From Bacillota bacterium (GTDB lineage Bacteria; Bacillota; Clostridia; Christensenellales; Aristaeellaceae): a DNA stretch of 17,624 bases. The DNA lies in NCBI GenBank assembly GCA_023392515.1, contig JAEVYX010000090.1, forward strand, positions 1 to 17,624, read 5' to 3'. The notes under the pieces were generated by a model. It was not told where the DNA came from. It saw only the letters and a program-made list of their open reading frames with translations, and searched no databases. Shown piece by piece: positions 6,831 to 14,544 of the stretch. The position numbers and the translations under genes were made by a program. Position 1 is the stretch's first letter. The number at the start of each line of letters is the position of its first letter.

Positions 6831-6854
6831 GAAGGGGTTCTCAGGAACCCCTTC
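6831..6854 (+). other. Second strong intergenic hairpin before the permease genes
   Basis: GAAGGGGTTC (6831-6840) and GAACCCCTTC (6845-6854) form a perfect 10-bp stem closed by a TCAG loop. No T-run follows. The sequence differs from the hairpin 16 bases upstream, so the two are not copies. The ribosome site of the permease gene (AGGAGA, 6875-6880) lies 20 bases further and is free. Confidence 0.7.
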
Positions 6855-6887
6855 GTTCCATCTATTCATCATCTAGGAGAGATCTGC

Positions 6888-7832
6888 ATGCAAATCAAGA
6901 CTTCCAGCGCCATGGCTGCCAAGCGCAATAAGGCGTTCGTTCGCAACCTGCGGCAGGTGGAGCGGTTTAAGGATTTTCTTTGCGTTTTGCCCGCCTTGCT
7001 TTTCTTTGCCGTATTTGTGTATTACCCAATTATATACTTGTTTCGCATAAGCTTTACCAACTGGAACCTAATCAAGGATGTTTATAAAGACGTAGGTTTA
7101 AAGAATTACAACTGGCTTTTTAATGGATCAGGCTTCAAGGAATGGGTTAGTGCGCTGAAAATTACCGCCACCTATACGGTTGGTGAGGTTGCCCTCACTT
7201 TGGTGGGAGGCATGCTGCTTGCACTTCTATTCAACCGCATGACAAAGCTGTTCAGCTTTATGCGGGCCGTAGTTGTCATGCCAAAATATATTGCAGTTTC
7301 CACCTCTGCCGTGGTATTTATCTGGATTTTAAACGGCGATTATGGTATTTTGAATTACTTTCTACGTTTGTTTGGCATTAACGGACCCAATTGGCTTAAT
7401 TCCGAAAGCACCGCGCTGGCCGGCGTTTTGATGCTTACCTGCTGGCGCGTTACAGGCTATGCCATGATTATTTATTTGTCTGCTATCCAATCGATTCCTA
7501 AGGATTATTATGAAGCTGCCTCCATTGACGGCGCTAACGGTTATAATCAGTTCCGCTTCATAACAATTCCCCTGCTATCCCCTACTACTTTGTTTTTGTT
7601 TGTTACCACATTTATCGCCAGCATGAAGGTATTCCAGTCTGTTGACGTCATGACCAGTGGCGGGCCTTACGGTGCAACGATGGTAATGGTACAGTGGGTA
7701 TATGACCTGGCATTTAAGGATTTCCGGGTGGACCGGGCTTCGGCCGTATCAGTTGTATTCTTCCTGATTCTGCTTATATGCACCGCGGTCACCATGAAAG
7801 TCTCCAATCGCAACGTTCACTATGATACATAA
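6888..7832 (+). CDS. Sugar ABC transporter permease (MalF/UgpA type)
   Basis: This 314-residue inner-membrane permease has six predicted spans. The first follows a basic N-terminus at about 31-50, where the family-typical LLFFAVFVYYPIIYLF occurs. The cytoplasmic EAA loop that docks the ATPase is clear: EAASIDGANGYNQF at 209-222, followed by FITIPLLSP. The length is normal for the family. It forms a heterodimer with the permease encoded 15 bases downstream and takes substrate from the upstream binding protein. The ribosome site is AGGAGA at 6875-6880. No ATPase gene is in the operon, so an MsmX-like shared ATPase elsewhere in the genome probably powers it. Confidence 0.93.
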   Translation: MQIKTSSAMAAKRNKAFVRNLRQVERFKDFLCVLPALLFFAVFVYYPIIYLFRISFTNWNLIKDVYKDVGLKNYNWLFNGSGFKEWVSALKITATYTVGEVALTLVGGMLLALLFNRMTKLFSFMRAVVVMPKYIAVSTSAVVFIWILNGDYGILNYFLRLFGINGPNWLNSESTALAGVLMLTCWRVTGYAMIIYLSAIQSIPKDYYEAASIDGANGYNQFRFITIPLLSPTTLFLFVTTFIASMKVFQSVDVMTSGGPYGATMVMVQWVYDLAFKDFRVDRASAVSVVFFLILLICTAVTMKVSNRNVHYDT

Positions 7833-7847
7833 TCGGAGGAATGACAA

Positions 7848-8711
7848 ATGTCCCGCATTATTCCCAAAAGGCGCGCACATAAAAAAGTCGGGCCTTTGAT
7901 TATCTTTCAGTATGTAATCGCCATTGTTTTTTCCTTGGTCATGCTTTTTCCTCTTTACTGGATGCTGATTTCTTCGCTGAAGACCTCAGATGAAATGCTG
8001 GCAGCCGTGCCGACCTTGTGGCCTCAATCCTTCCGTTTTGCCAACTATACGGATGTATTAGCCATGGCTCCCTTCGGGCTGTACTTCTTCAATACGATTG
8101 TATCAACCCTGGGCATCATGGCCGGGCAGCTCATTATTGGAATTTTCGCGGCCTACGGCTTTTCCAAAGGCGATTTCAAAGGGAAAAACATTCTCTTTTT
8201 ACTTGTCCTTGGTGCCTTGATGATTCCGATCCAGATTACCTTCGTACCTATCTATATCATGACTGCAAGGCTCAACTGGATCAACTCCTTTCCGGGGCTG
8301 ATCGTTCCCAACTTGGCGTCCGCCTACTTCATTTTTATGCTGCGCCAGACATTCATGTCAGTTGACAATAGCTATCTGGAGGCCGGCAGAATTGACGGAA
8401 TGGGCCGCTTCAGCCTGATTTTCAAAGTGCTCGTGCCTATGTGTCAGGCAACCTTGATTACGGTAACGCTAATCACCTTCATTGACGGCTGGAACAGCTA
8501 CTTCTGGCCCAAGATGATTACCACCCGTGAAACACGCCGTACCATCGCCCTTGGGGTAACCCACTTGAGGCAGACATTTGCCGGGCAGGAAACCAGCAAC
8601 TACAACCAAATCATGGCCGGTGCCGTGATGGCGATTATGCCGATTGTGGTGTTGTTTGGTTTCATGCAAAAATACATTCTCACTGGCATGTCCAAGGCGG
8701 CCATGAAGTAA
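7848..8711 (+). CDS. Sugar ABC transporter permease (MalG/UgpE type)
   Basis: This 287-residue inner-membrane permease is the partner of the upstream one. The N-terminal span at about 18-40 is followed by the typical LYWMLISSLKTSDE segment. The EAA loop starts at residue 178 (EAGRIDGMGRFSLIFKVLVPM). The segment SYFWPKMITTRETRRTIALG is the usual periplasmic stretch of this family, and the C-terminus ends with KYILTGMSKAAMK, which resembles the MalG-type GLTAGAVKG tail. Length and motifs are complete. A GGAGGA site precedes the start, 15 bases after the previous stop. The next gene, a secreted hydrolase-like protein, starts 12 bases later. Confidence 0.93.
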   Translation: MSRIIPKRRAHKKVGPLIIFQYVIAIVFSLVMLFPLYWMLISSLKTSDEMLAAVPTLWPQSFRFANYTDVLAMAPFGLYFFNTIVSTLGIMAGQLIIGIFAAYGFSKGDFKGKNILFLLVLGALMIPIQITFVPIYIMTARLNWINSFPGLIVPNLASAYFIFMLRQTFMSVDNSYLEAGRIDGMGRFSLIFKVLVPMCQATLITVTLITFIDGWNSYFWPKMITTRETRRTIALGVTHLRQTFAGQETSNYNQIMAGAVMAIMPIVVLFGFMQKYILTGMSKAAMK

Positions 8712-8723
8712 GGAGTACATTTC

Positions 8724-9695
8724 ATGTTTTCAAAACGAAAGATAACGTTTTGTGTTATCTTGCTGTTAATGCTCTCTGTTGCAGTACATGTATTTGCAGG
8801 AACGATAAACGAATCCGTTTATGAAGGCAGATATGCGGAGCTCCTGGACGGCTCTCAGGACAGCGGAAAGCTAACTGCACGCTTTTTGCAAACAGATACC
8901 ATGGATGATGAAAAGTCTGGAGACTGCACCATTCTCATTTCTCCGGACGGCAAGGTCATGCTTGTGGATGCAGGTCATGCGGAATCTGCAGACCAGGTAC
9001 TTAAGGCACTTGATACCCTCGGCATAACCCGCATCGATTATCTGGTAGCCTCCCATCCTCATGAGGACCATATCGGAGGATTTGCTGCTGTCATAAATGC
9101 CTACGAGATCGGAGCCGTTTATACCAGCCGCCTCGTATACGAAACCTCCTACTATCTTTCCTACATGAATCTCATTGAGAAGATGAACATCCCCCACATC
9201 TATCTTCAGGAAGGCGACTCATTCGACTTTGGAGAGCAGGTTCATGTGGAGGTGTTTAACCCTCAGGAGGATATCGTTTATTATGAAGGATATCCCGAGA
9301 ACAGCACAAGGTTTGTAAACGATCATTCGCTCCTTATGAAGTTCACATTTGTGGATTCTTCCATGCTCTTTGGCGGAGACATTTATGCGGTGCATGAAAG
9401 GGAACTGGTGGAAAAGTTCGGAGACAAGCTGCAGGCGGATGTGTTGAAAATTCCCCATCACGGCGCCACCACCTCTTCCTCCAAGAGCTATCGTAACGCT
9501 ATCGACCCGCAAATTGCGGTAGCTATGCATAGCGCGATTGCCAGCATGGATGTTTTGGAAAAATACAAGCGGGAAGGGGCACAGGCCTTTATCACCGTGA
9601 TTGACGGCGGAGTCAAAGTATCTACCACCGGCGACGGCACATATGAGATAATGACCCAGTTGGACCGGCCGGCAGATTTCTTGGCTTCAAAGTAA
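8724..9695 (+). CDS. Secreted ComEC/Rec2-like metallo-beta-lactamase-fold protein
   Basis: This 323-residue protein has a signal peptide (basic MFSKRK, hydrophobic 8-24, cut near VFAG). A single metallo-beta-lactamase domain follows, of the type found at the C-terminus of ComEC. Motifs in order: VDAG (81-84), SHPHEDHIGG (110-119, with metal ligands H111, H113, D115, H116), NDHS (199-202), FGGD (216-219) and IPHHGATTSSS (243-253). All expected metal ligands are present. There is no membrane part of ComEC, so it is not a DNA uptake channel. Stand-alone exported members are uncharacterised; nuclease or phosphodiesterase activity is possible. It starts 12 bases after the second permease with an AAGGAG site and is the last gene of the ABC operon, suggesting a link with the imported substrate. 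Confidence 0.85.
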   Translation: MFSKRKITFCVILLLMLSVAVHVFAGTINESVYEGRYAELLDGSQDSGKLTARFLQTDTMDDEKSGDCTILISPDGKVMLVDAGHAESADQVLKALDTLGITRIDYLVASHPHEDHIGGFAAVINAYEIGAVYTSRLVYETSYYLSYMNLIEKMNIPHIYLQEGDSFDFGEQVHVEVFNPQEDIVYYEGYPENSTRFVNDHSLLMKFTFVDSSMLFGGDIYAVHERELVEKFGDKLQADVLKIPHHGATTSSSKSYRNAIDPQIAVAMHSAIASMDVLEKYKREGAQAFITVIDGGVKVSTTGDGTYEIMTQLDRPADFLASK

Positions 9696-9775
9696 ACTGA
9701 CGTCCCTCTGCATCAAATGAATCTGCGGCTACTTTCACCTTCTCAAGGCGCCTCCAATAATTACACGGTTTTATG

Positions 9776-9803
9776 GCGGGATAGATTAGCTATTCCGCTT
9801 TTT
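9776..9803 (+). terminator. Terminator of the ABC operon
   Basis: GCGGGATAG (9776-9784) pairs with CTATTCCGC (9790-9798), with one G-U pair and a 5-base loop, followed by five T. It lies 80 bases after the stop of the metallo-beta-lactamase-fold gene. No gene is seen between that stop and the terminator. Confidence 0.85.
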
Positions 9804-9835
9804 ATATTGCAAAAGCATGCAGTTCTGTGCGAATG

Positions 9836-9844
9836 TGATATAAT
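9836..9844 (+). promoter_or_regulatory. Extended -10 promoter of the acetyltransferase gene
   Basis: TGATATAAT (9836-9844) is a perfect TATAAT with the extended TG. The hexamer 17 bases upstream (CATGCA) is a poor -35, as is common for extended -10 promoters. It lies 45 bases before the start codon. Confidence 0.65.
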
Positions 9845-9889
9845 TGGAGAATCTTTCTTAGCCAATGAATCTGCTTTGGAGAGAATACA

Positions 9890-10360
9890 ATGATTGAATA
9901 CAGAAAAGCAGGATATTCTGATATTGAGTTCCTTACGCAAATGCGGATATCTATGCTCTGCGACGGTTCAAATTTCTCTGAAGAATTCAAAGACTTAATC
10001 CAAAGAAATACGACAGAGTTTATCAGCAGTGGTTTTCAGGATAACAGTTTTATCGCTTGGATAGCAGTGAAGGATAGCAGAATTATTGCCATGAGCGGCA
10101 TCAACTTTTTCACCTTACCGCCAAATGATTGGTGTCCCGAAGGGAAGACTGCATATATCGGCAATATGTATACCTTGTCCGATTACCGCAAACGAGGCAT
10201 TGCCGAACATCTCCTATCCCTTGTCATTGAGGAGGCCAAGAGCCGCAATTGTGAGCGGATACTGCTAAACGCGACGGACATGGGTAGACCGCTTTATGAA
10301 CTGCAAGGGTTTGAAACCGCTCCAACCGCCATGGCTTTTTATCCATTCAAAGCAGATTAA
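9890..10360 (+). CDS. GNAT family N-acetyltransferase
   Basis: This 156-residue protein has the GNAT fold: N-terminal IEYRKAGYSDIEFLTQMR, a central beta hairpin, then IGNMYTLSDYRKRGIAEHLL (90-109). The acetyl-CoA pyrophosphate-binding loop is R100-K-R-G-I-A. The C-terminal LLNATDMGRPLYELQGF is typical of GNATs that modify small molecules or proteins. The acceptor substrate cannot be told from the sequence. A TGGAGA ribosome site precedes the ATG. It has its own promoter and lies 69 bases upstream of the histidine kinase gene with no terminator between them, so some co-transcription with the two-component system is likely. Confidence 0.9.
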   Translation: MIEYRKAGYSDIEFLTQMRISMLCDGSNFSEEFKDLIQRNTTEFISSGFQDNSFIAWIAVKDSRIIAMSGINFFTLPPNDWCPEGKTAYIGNMYTLSDYRKRGIAEHLLSLVIEEAKSRNCERILLNATDMGRPLYELQGFETAPTAMAFYPFKAD

Positions 10361-10429
10361 TATTCCGCCATCAAGTGGGAAAGAGCAATCATGCGCCGCC
10401 GATCATTCCATCGGGGAGGATAAAAAACA

Positions 10430-12001
10430 ATGCATAAATTGATATTGGGAAAACATTATTCAGAAGATTTTGATCTGAAGCCAAATGCAAAGTTGAAACC
10501 CGCGGCAATCTTTTTTATGGTTTTGAAGACATTGGGATTAATCGTTGGCATTATGGCTGCATCCACCCTGATATCCACTGCCTTCAAATCGCTTGGCTTT
10601 CATGAATCGAATTTCATTATGACCTATAATATAGGTGTTTTGCTTGTTGCTTACTTTACCGATGGATATTTCTATGGCATAATGGCCTCGATTATGGGTG
10701 TTCTAACTTTCAACTATTTTTTTACGGAACCCTATTATACACTTGTTGCTTATAGCCCTGAATACCCTGTCACCTTTATCATCATGCTCATAGTCGCACT
10801 CATTACCAGCACCCTGACAGCGCAAGTAAAGCGCGAATCCCAAAGGGCTGAAACACGGGAAAAGCGCATTCGTATTTTGTATCAGATTGAGAAAGACCTT
10901 CTTTCCGTAAACAGCAAGCCCCAGCTTCTCACTGTCGCCGCAAAAGATATTAGAGGATTATTCGATGCTTCCGTGCTGATATATGCCGCTGACCTGAATG
11001 GGGACCTCAATATGCGGCATGTTGAGGGAAACAATGTTTTTCAGGAAGAGAAGGAGAAAGCAGCCCTGCTTGAAACTTTTCAATCCGGCATGGCCAGCGG
11101 TTCGGGTAAAGAACTCTTTTCAAACTGCAGCGCATATTACCTGCCAATTGGCGGCCCCAGCGGAGTGCTGGGCGTAATCGGTATAGCATTTCCCGATAAG
11201 TATATACTCTCCGAAAGCCAGAAGATATTTCTTGATACAATCAGCGCACAGATTGCTCTTGCCATGGAACGGGAGCGGTTGTACGAAAAGCAGCAGCGAA
11301 CAAAAATGGAAATCGAAAAGGAGCGCTTGCGGGGCGACTTGCTCCGTTCTGTTTCCCATGACTTGAGAACGCCATTAACCAGTATATTGGGTTCAGTTGG
11401 AACAATGGTCGAAAACTATGATGTGCTCAATGATGACGTAAAAAAGGACTTTCTGAATGACGTGTATACGGAGGCGGAATGGCTGAATGGTTTGGTGGAA
11501 AACATCCTGAGCCTGACGCGTCTGGACGAGGGGAAAGTCAAGCTGAAAAAAGAAATGGAAGCAGTAGAAGAGATTGTCGCCGAGGCTGTGTCACGGGTGA
11601 AAAAGAGGGCCGAGCAGCATGAAATCATGATATCCATTCCAAGCGAACTCTTGATGATCCCGGTGGATGGAACCCTGATTGAGCAAGTTCTGGTGAATCT
11701 TTTGGACAATGCCATCAAGCATACTGCAGGGAATTCCAAAATAAAGGTCGAAGTGATAAAAGAAAAAAACAAAGTCATTGTTGAAGTGAGCGATGACGGG
11801 CAAGGCATTCCGGAAGACGATCTTCCATTCATTTTTAACCGGTATTATACAAAGCAGTCAGGCAGCAACAACCGTCGCGGCATTGGCATTGGCCTTTCCA
11901 TCTGTAAATCTATTATTGAAGCCCATGGCGGCACAATTACCGCTGAGAATAATGCGACAGGCGGAGCTGTTTTTCGCTTTACACTGCCAATGAAGGAGTA
12001 G
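10430..12001 (+). CDS. kdpD: KdpD-type sensor histidine kinase lacking the KdpD/USP N-terminal domains
   Basis: This 523-residue membrane kinase has, in order: a cytoplasmic N-terminus; a DUF4118 membrane module of about four spans (about 25-130, with the motif FNYFFTEPYYTL); a GAF-like domain (about 150-280); and a HisKA domain with phosphoacceptor H310 in SVSHDLRTPL. A complete HATPase domain follows: N box NLLDNAIKHT from 423, G1 box DDGQGIP and G2 box GIGIGLSICKSI. This is the membrane and catalytic half of KdpD. The roughly 370-residue cytoplasmic KdpD and universal-stress-like part of classical KdpD (about 900 residues) is missing. The start is supported by GGGGAGGA, 9 bases upstream. 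The kinase presumably senses potassium limitation or ionic stress. The response regulator gene starts 3 bases after its stop. Confidence 0.88.
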   Translation: MHKLILGKHYSEDFDLKPNAKLKPAAIFFMVLKTLGLIVGIMAASTLISTAFKSLGFHESNFIMTYNIGVLLVAYFTDGYFYGIMASIMGVLTFNYFFTEPYYTLVAYSPEYPVTFIIMLIVALITSTLTAQVKRESQRAETREKRIRILYQIEKDLLSVNSKPQLLTVAAKDIRGLFDASVLIYAADLNGDLNMRHVEGNNVFQEEKEKAALLETFQSGMASGSGKELFSNCSAYYLPIGGPSGVLGVIGIAFPDKYILSESQKIFLDTISAQIALAMERERLYEKQQRTKMEIEKERLRGDLLRSVSHDLRTPLTSILGSVGTMVENYDVLNDDVKKDFLNDVYTEAEWLNGLVENILSLTRLDEGKVKLKKEMEAVEEIVAEAVSRVKKRAEQHEIMISIPSELLMIPVDGTLIEQVLVNLLDNAIKHTAGNSKIKVEVIKEKNKVIVEVSDDGQGIPEDDLPFIFNRYYTKQSGSNNRRGIGIGLSICKSIIEAHGGTITAENNATGGAVFRFTLPMKE

Positions 12002-12004
12002 CGT

Positions 12005-12697
12005 ATGAATCCACTGATTTTGGTCGTAGAAGATGAGAAACCAATCCGTCACTTCATCCGGGTGGCCTTGGAGTCCCAAGCCTATGAATGCCTGGAAGCC
12101 CAGGATGGAGCCATGGCCCTTTCATTGGCTGCCTCCCACCATCCTGATGTAGTGATTTTGGACTTGGGCCTGCCGGATATAGATGGGCTTGATGTCATAA
12201 AAAAGGTCAGGGAATGGTCGAGCATTCCTATCATTGTGGTTTCCGCCCGGGGCCATGAGCGAGAAAAAGTTGATGCGCTGGATAGGGGCGCAGACGATTA
12301 TTTGACAAAACCATTCAGCGTTGCGGAGCTTTTGGCCCGTGTCCGTGTCTCCCTGCGACGAAAAGCTTTGGAACACAGCCGTGACGAAAAAACCGGAATC
12401 TATCAGTTAGGTGATCTTGCCATTGATTTTGATAAAAGAAAGGTTACGATTTCAGACAAAGACATTCATCTTACGCCAACAGAGTATCATCTGCTTACGT
12501 TGCTTGCCGATTATCACGGGAAAGTATTGACACACCGCTTTTTGATTAAGGAGATTTGGGGGGCAACTTCTGTAGACGATACACAATCTCTGCGGGTATG
12601 TATGGGAAATTTGCGGCGCAAAATTGAACGGGACCCGGCTCAACCCAGGTACGTAATCACTGAAATTGGCATAGGCTACAGAATGGTAGATGAGTAA
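12005..12697 (+). CDS. kdpE: KdpE-type response regulator (OmpR family)
   Basis: This 230-residue regulator has a receiver domain with acidic pocket E9-D10, phosphoacceptor D53 (VVILDLGLPD), S80 (VVSARG) and K102 (DYLTKPF). A winged-helix DNA-binding domain of the OmpR/PhoB type follows (about 130-228), including LTPTEYHLLTLLADYHGKVL and the terminal YVITEIGIGYRM. The sequence is close to KdpE throughout. The ribosome site AAGGAG lies in the last codons of the kinase gene, so the two genes are translationally coupled. No kdpFABC follows; a Trk-type potassium operon starts instead, with a pair of direct repeats at its promoter that are the likely target of this regulator. Confidence 0.92.
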   Translation: MNPLILVVEDEKPIRHFIRVALESQAYECLEAQDGAMALSLAASHHPDVVILDLGLPDIDGLDVIKKVREWSSIPIIVVSARGHEREKVDALDRGADDYLTKPFSVAELLARVRVSLRRKALEHSRDEKTGIYQLGDLAIDFDKRKVTISDKDIHLTPTEYHLLTLLADYHGKVLTHRFLIKEIWGATSVDDTQSLRVCMGNLRRKIERDPAQPRYVITEIGIGYRMVDE

Positions 12698-12725
12698 TAA
12701 ACATCACCTATAAAATATCATTTTT

Positions 12726-12747
12726 ACCGCCATATGGCGGTTTTTTT
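12726..12747 (+). terminator. Terminator of the kdpDE unit
   Basis: ACCGCC (12726-12731) and GGCGGT (12736-12741) form a perfect stem with an ATAT loop, followed by seven T. It lies 29 bases after the kdpE stop and separates kdpDE from the Trk operon. Confidence 0.88.
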
Positions 12748-12752
12748 CTATT

Positions 12753-12802
12753 ATTCACAGAATCCTTACACGCTAATCAATCATATTCACAGCATCCTTA
12801 TA
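12753..12802. promoter_or_regulatory. Two 18-bp direct repeats, candidate KdpE operator
   Basis: ATTCACAGAATCCTTACA (12753-12770) and ATTCACAGCATCCTTATA (12785-12802) match at 16 of 18 positions and are 32 bp apart, about three helical turns. Each contains two YTYACA-like half-sites 11 bp apart (TTCACA and CTTACA), the arrangement bound by OmpR/PhoB-family dimers. The second repeat covers the place where the -35 should be. Confidence 0.7.
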
Positions 12803-12812
12803 TTGCTTTGGA

Positions 12813-12818
12813 TATAAT
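12813..12818 (+). promoter_or_regulatory. Activator-dependent promoter of the Trk operon (-10 element)
   Basis: A perfect TATAAT lies at 12813-12818. The hexamer 17 bases upstream (12790-12795, CAGCAT) does not match a -35 and lies inside the proximal 18-bp repeat. This is the pattern of promoters that need an activator bound over the -35 region. Confidence 0.65.
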
Positions 12819-12843
12819 GAAATCATTCTCAGGAAGGGAAGGA

Positions 12844-13224
12844 ATGAAGATGAAAAGGAAAGAATCTTCAACTGCATTTTCGCTGGCGGTATCAGAGGCA
12901 ACTCAGGCATTACGTGTACGGGACATTCCGTCCTCCCGTTCAAAAATTGCCAGTGCCATCATGCTGGATATGGATGCACCCGAACCCCATAATCTGCTGG
13001 GGATTTTATATGAAATGATGGGTGATGACAATGCCGCCCGTAAGCATTACCGTGCCGCTTATGCTCTCGATCCTACCTTCAAGCCATCATGCCGTAACCT
13101 GGAAAGGCTTGTCGTATTCAACTGGGGAGTGCAACAGCGCAATTTCGATTTTGGCATCGAAGTTGATATGGATCAGGTGGAAAATTTGGAGACAGATCAG
13201 AATCCCCACCCGGATCAGAAGTAA
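12844..13224 (+). CDS. Small TPR-like protein at the head of the Trk operon
   Basis: This 126-residue soluble protein has no signal peptide. Helical pairs in the middle look like one or two tetratricopeptide repeats: EPHNLLGILYEMMGDDNAAR followed by KHYRAAYALDPTF has the usual spacing of small residues and the closing DP. The C-terminal tail is acidic and polar. The start is taken as 12844, with 12850 nearly as good; AGGAAGGGAAGGA at 12831-12843 serves either. A longer in-frame ATG at 12808 overlaps the TATAAT and has no ribosome site. TPR units usually mediate protein contacts, so a scaffold or adaptor for the RCK-TrkH complex is possible but only inferred from the operon. The next gene starts 19 bases downstream. 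Confidence 0.72.
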   Translation: MKMKRKESSTAFSLAVSEATQALRVRDIPSSRSKIASAIMLDMDAPEPHNLLGILYEMMGDDNAARKHYRAAYALDPTFKPSCRNLERLVVFNWGVQQRNFDFGIEVDMDQVENLETDQNPHPDQK

Positions 13225-13243
13225 AAAAGGAGTGCATTCATTT

Positions 13244-13858
13244 ATGTATATTATCATTGCAGGGTGCCTTAAAGTGGGTTCCAACCTTGCATTGGAACTA
13301 TCACAGGAAAACCATGATGTTGTCGTTATCGACAGCGACCCCAACAATTTTGATGCGCTTGGTTCTGGTTTCAATGGCGTAACCATTGCCGGCATGCCTA
13401 TTGATGAAGATGTATTACGCAGCGCTGGCATTGAACAGGCAGATGCATTGGCTGCAGTAACAAATGATGACAATATGAATGTGATGATCTCCCAGGTCGC
13501 GCGCGAATTATTCCACACTCCCGTAGTAATCACCCGCGTTTATGATCCCAGGCGTGAGACAATCATGAATAAAATGGGATTGGCTACCGTCTGCCCAACA
13601 ACCTTGGCCGTGCAAAAGATTAAGAGCTTGTTAATCCCTAACAGCAATTTGGAGACCTTGAATATCAATGGCAGTGATATATCTTTTCGCATTATCAAGC
13701 CCACCAGGCGCCTGATCGGCAAAAGCATGGTGGATGTAAAAAACGAAGCCTTGCTAGGTACCATAAGGAACGGCCTCTTTTCCCTGTTCAATCCCGGCAC
13801 AGTGATTGAAGCAGACGATATGTTGGTCATTGCTGAATATGCTTCTGTGGGAGAGTGA
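13244..13858 (+). CDS. RCK (TrkA-type) potassium channel regulator, altered nucleotide motif
   Basis: This 204-residue cytoplasmic protein has an RCK-N Rossmann domain (1-130) and an RCK-C part (about 140-200), the layout of KtrA/TrkA subunits that gate TrkH/KtrB by binding nucleotides. The glycine motif after the first strand reads GCLKVG instead of the usual GxGxxG: the second glycine is leucine. The acidic residue at the end of the second strand (VVIDSD) is present. Nucleotide binding may therefore be weak or changed, leaving sensing to the second RCK gene. The start at 13244 is set by AAAAAAGGAG and by MYIIIAG matching the family N-terminus. A longer frame from 13022 runs inside the TPR gene and is not used. 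The second RCK gene starts 6 bases after its stop. Confidence 0.87.
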   Translation: MYIIIAGCLKVGSNLALELSQENHDVVVIDSDPNNFDALGSGFNGVTIAGMPIDEDVLRSAGIEQADALAAVTNDDNMNVMISQVARELFHTPVVITRVYDPRRETIMNKMGLATVCPTTLAVQKIKSLLIPNSNLETLNINGSDISFRIIKPTRRLIGKSMVDVKNEALLGTIRNGLFSLFNPGTVIEADDMLVIAEYASVGE

Positions 13859-13864
13859 GATACT

Positions 13865-14530
13865 TTGTATATTATCATTGTAGGCGGCGGAAAAGTTGGG
13901 TATTACCTTGCCAAAACGCTGGCCCCCGAAGATCATAAAATCGTTCTGATTGAAGAGGATAATGACCTATGCAACAAGATTGCGGGTGAACTGAGCGATC
14001 TGGGCATAGAACTTATCCATGGCGATGGAACAGACATTATTTATCTCCAGGATGCGGAGGTTGAACATGCCAATATTCTCATCGCCGTTACCGGCCATGA
14101 CCAGAATAACCTGGTCGCCTGCCAGTTGGCGAAGAACTATTTCGGTGTGCCGCGTACCATCGCACGGGTCAATAACCCGAAAAACATACACGTATTCAAG
14201 CAATTGGGTGTGGATACCGTTGTGAGCAGCACAGCGCACATCGCCGGTATTATCGAGCATGAGGTGGACTGGGTAAGCATTAACCAAATGCTGGCGCAAA
14301 AGGTCGGGGACGTGCGTGTCAAGGATATGACTGTTACAAAAAAATCTCCGGCTGCGGGCAAAATCATTGCGGAATTGGATTTACCCAGCGGAACCATACT
14401 TATCTCTTTGATCCGGGAGCAAGACGCTCTTATCCCTAATGGTCAAACACAAATTCTGGCAGGGGATAATGTCATTGTGTTAACCCATGAGGATAACATG
14501 AAAATATTGATTGATTACTTTTCCGCTTGA
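13865..14530 (+). CDS. trkA: RCK (TrkA-type) potassium channel regulator
   Basis: This 221-residue cytoplasmic RCK protein has an intact nucleotide motif, GGGKVGYYLA, right after the first strand, and E-E-D at the end of the second strand (LIEEDND). Further RCK-N features are LIHGDGTD, ILIAVTGHDQNNLVACQLAK and RVNNPKN. An RCK-C part begins near residue 140. It should bind ADP/ATP or NAD(H) and gate the TrkH channel, probably as a hetero-ring with the upstream RCK protein. The start is a TTG at 13865, giving MYIIIVGGG, exactly the family N-terminus; no ATG fits. The weak start and a ribosome site inside the preceding gene suggest tuned, coupled translation of the two RCK subunits. Confidence 0.9.
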   Translation: MYIIIVGGGKVGYYLAKTLAPEDHKIVLIEEDNDLCNKIAGELSDLGIELIHGDGTDIIYLQDAEVEHANILIAVTGHDQNNLVACQLAKNYFGVPRTIARVNNPKNIHVFKQLGVDTVVSSTAHIAGIIEHEVDWVSINQMLAQKVGDVRVKDMTVTKKSPAAGKIIAELDLPSGTILISLIREQDALIPNGQTQILAGDNVIVLTHEDNMKILIDYFSA

Positions 14531-14544
14531 TGGGAGGAAGCCTG

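Noticed and set aside
6788..6854. The two hairpins as intrinsic terminators
   Set aside because: Neither has a following T-run, and the permease genes downstream have no promoter that I can see.
13022..13243. N-terminal extension of the first RCK gene to 13022
   Set aside because: It lies inside the TPR gene. The RCK family begins at MYIIIAG and a good ribosome site precedes 13244.
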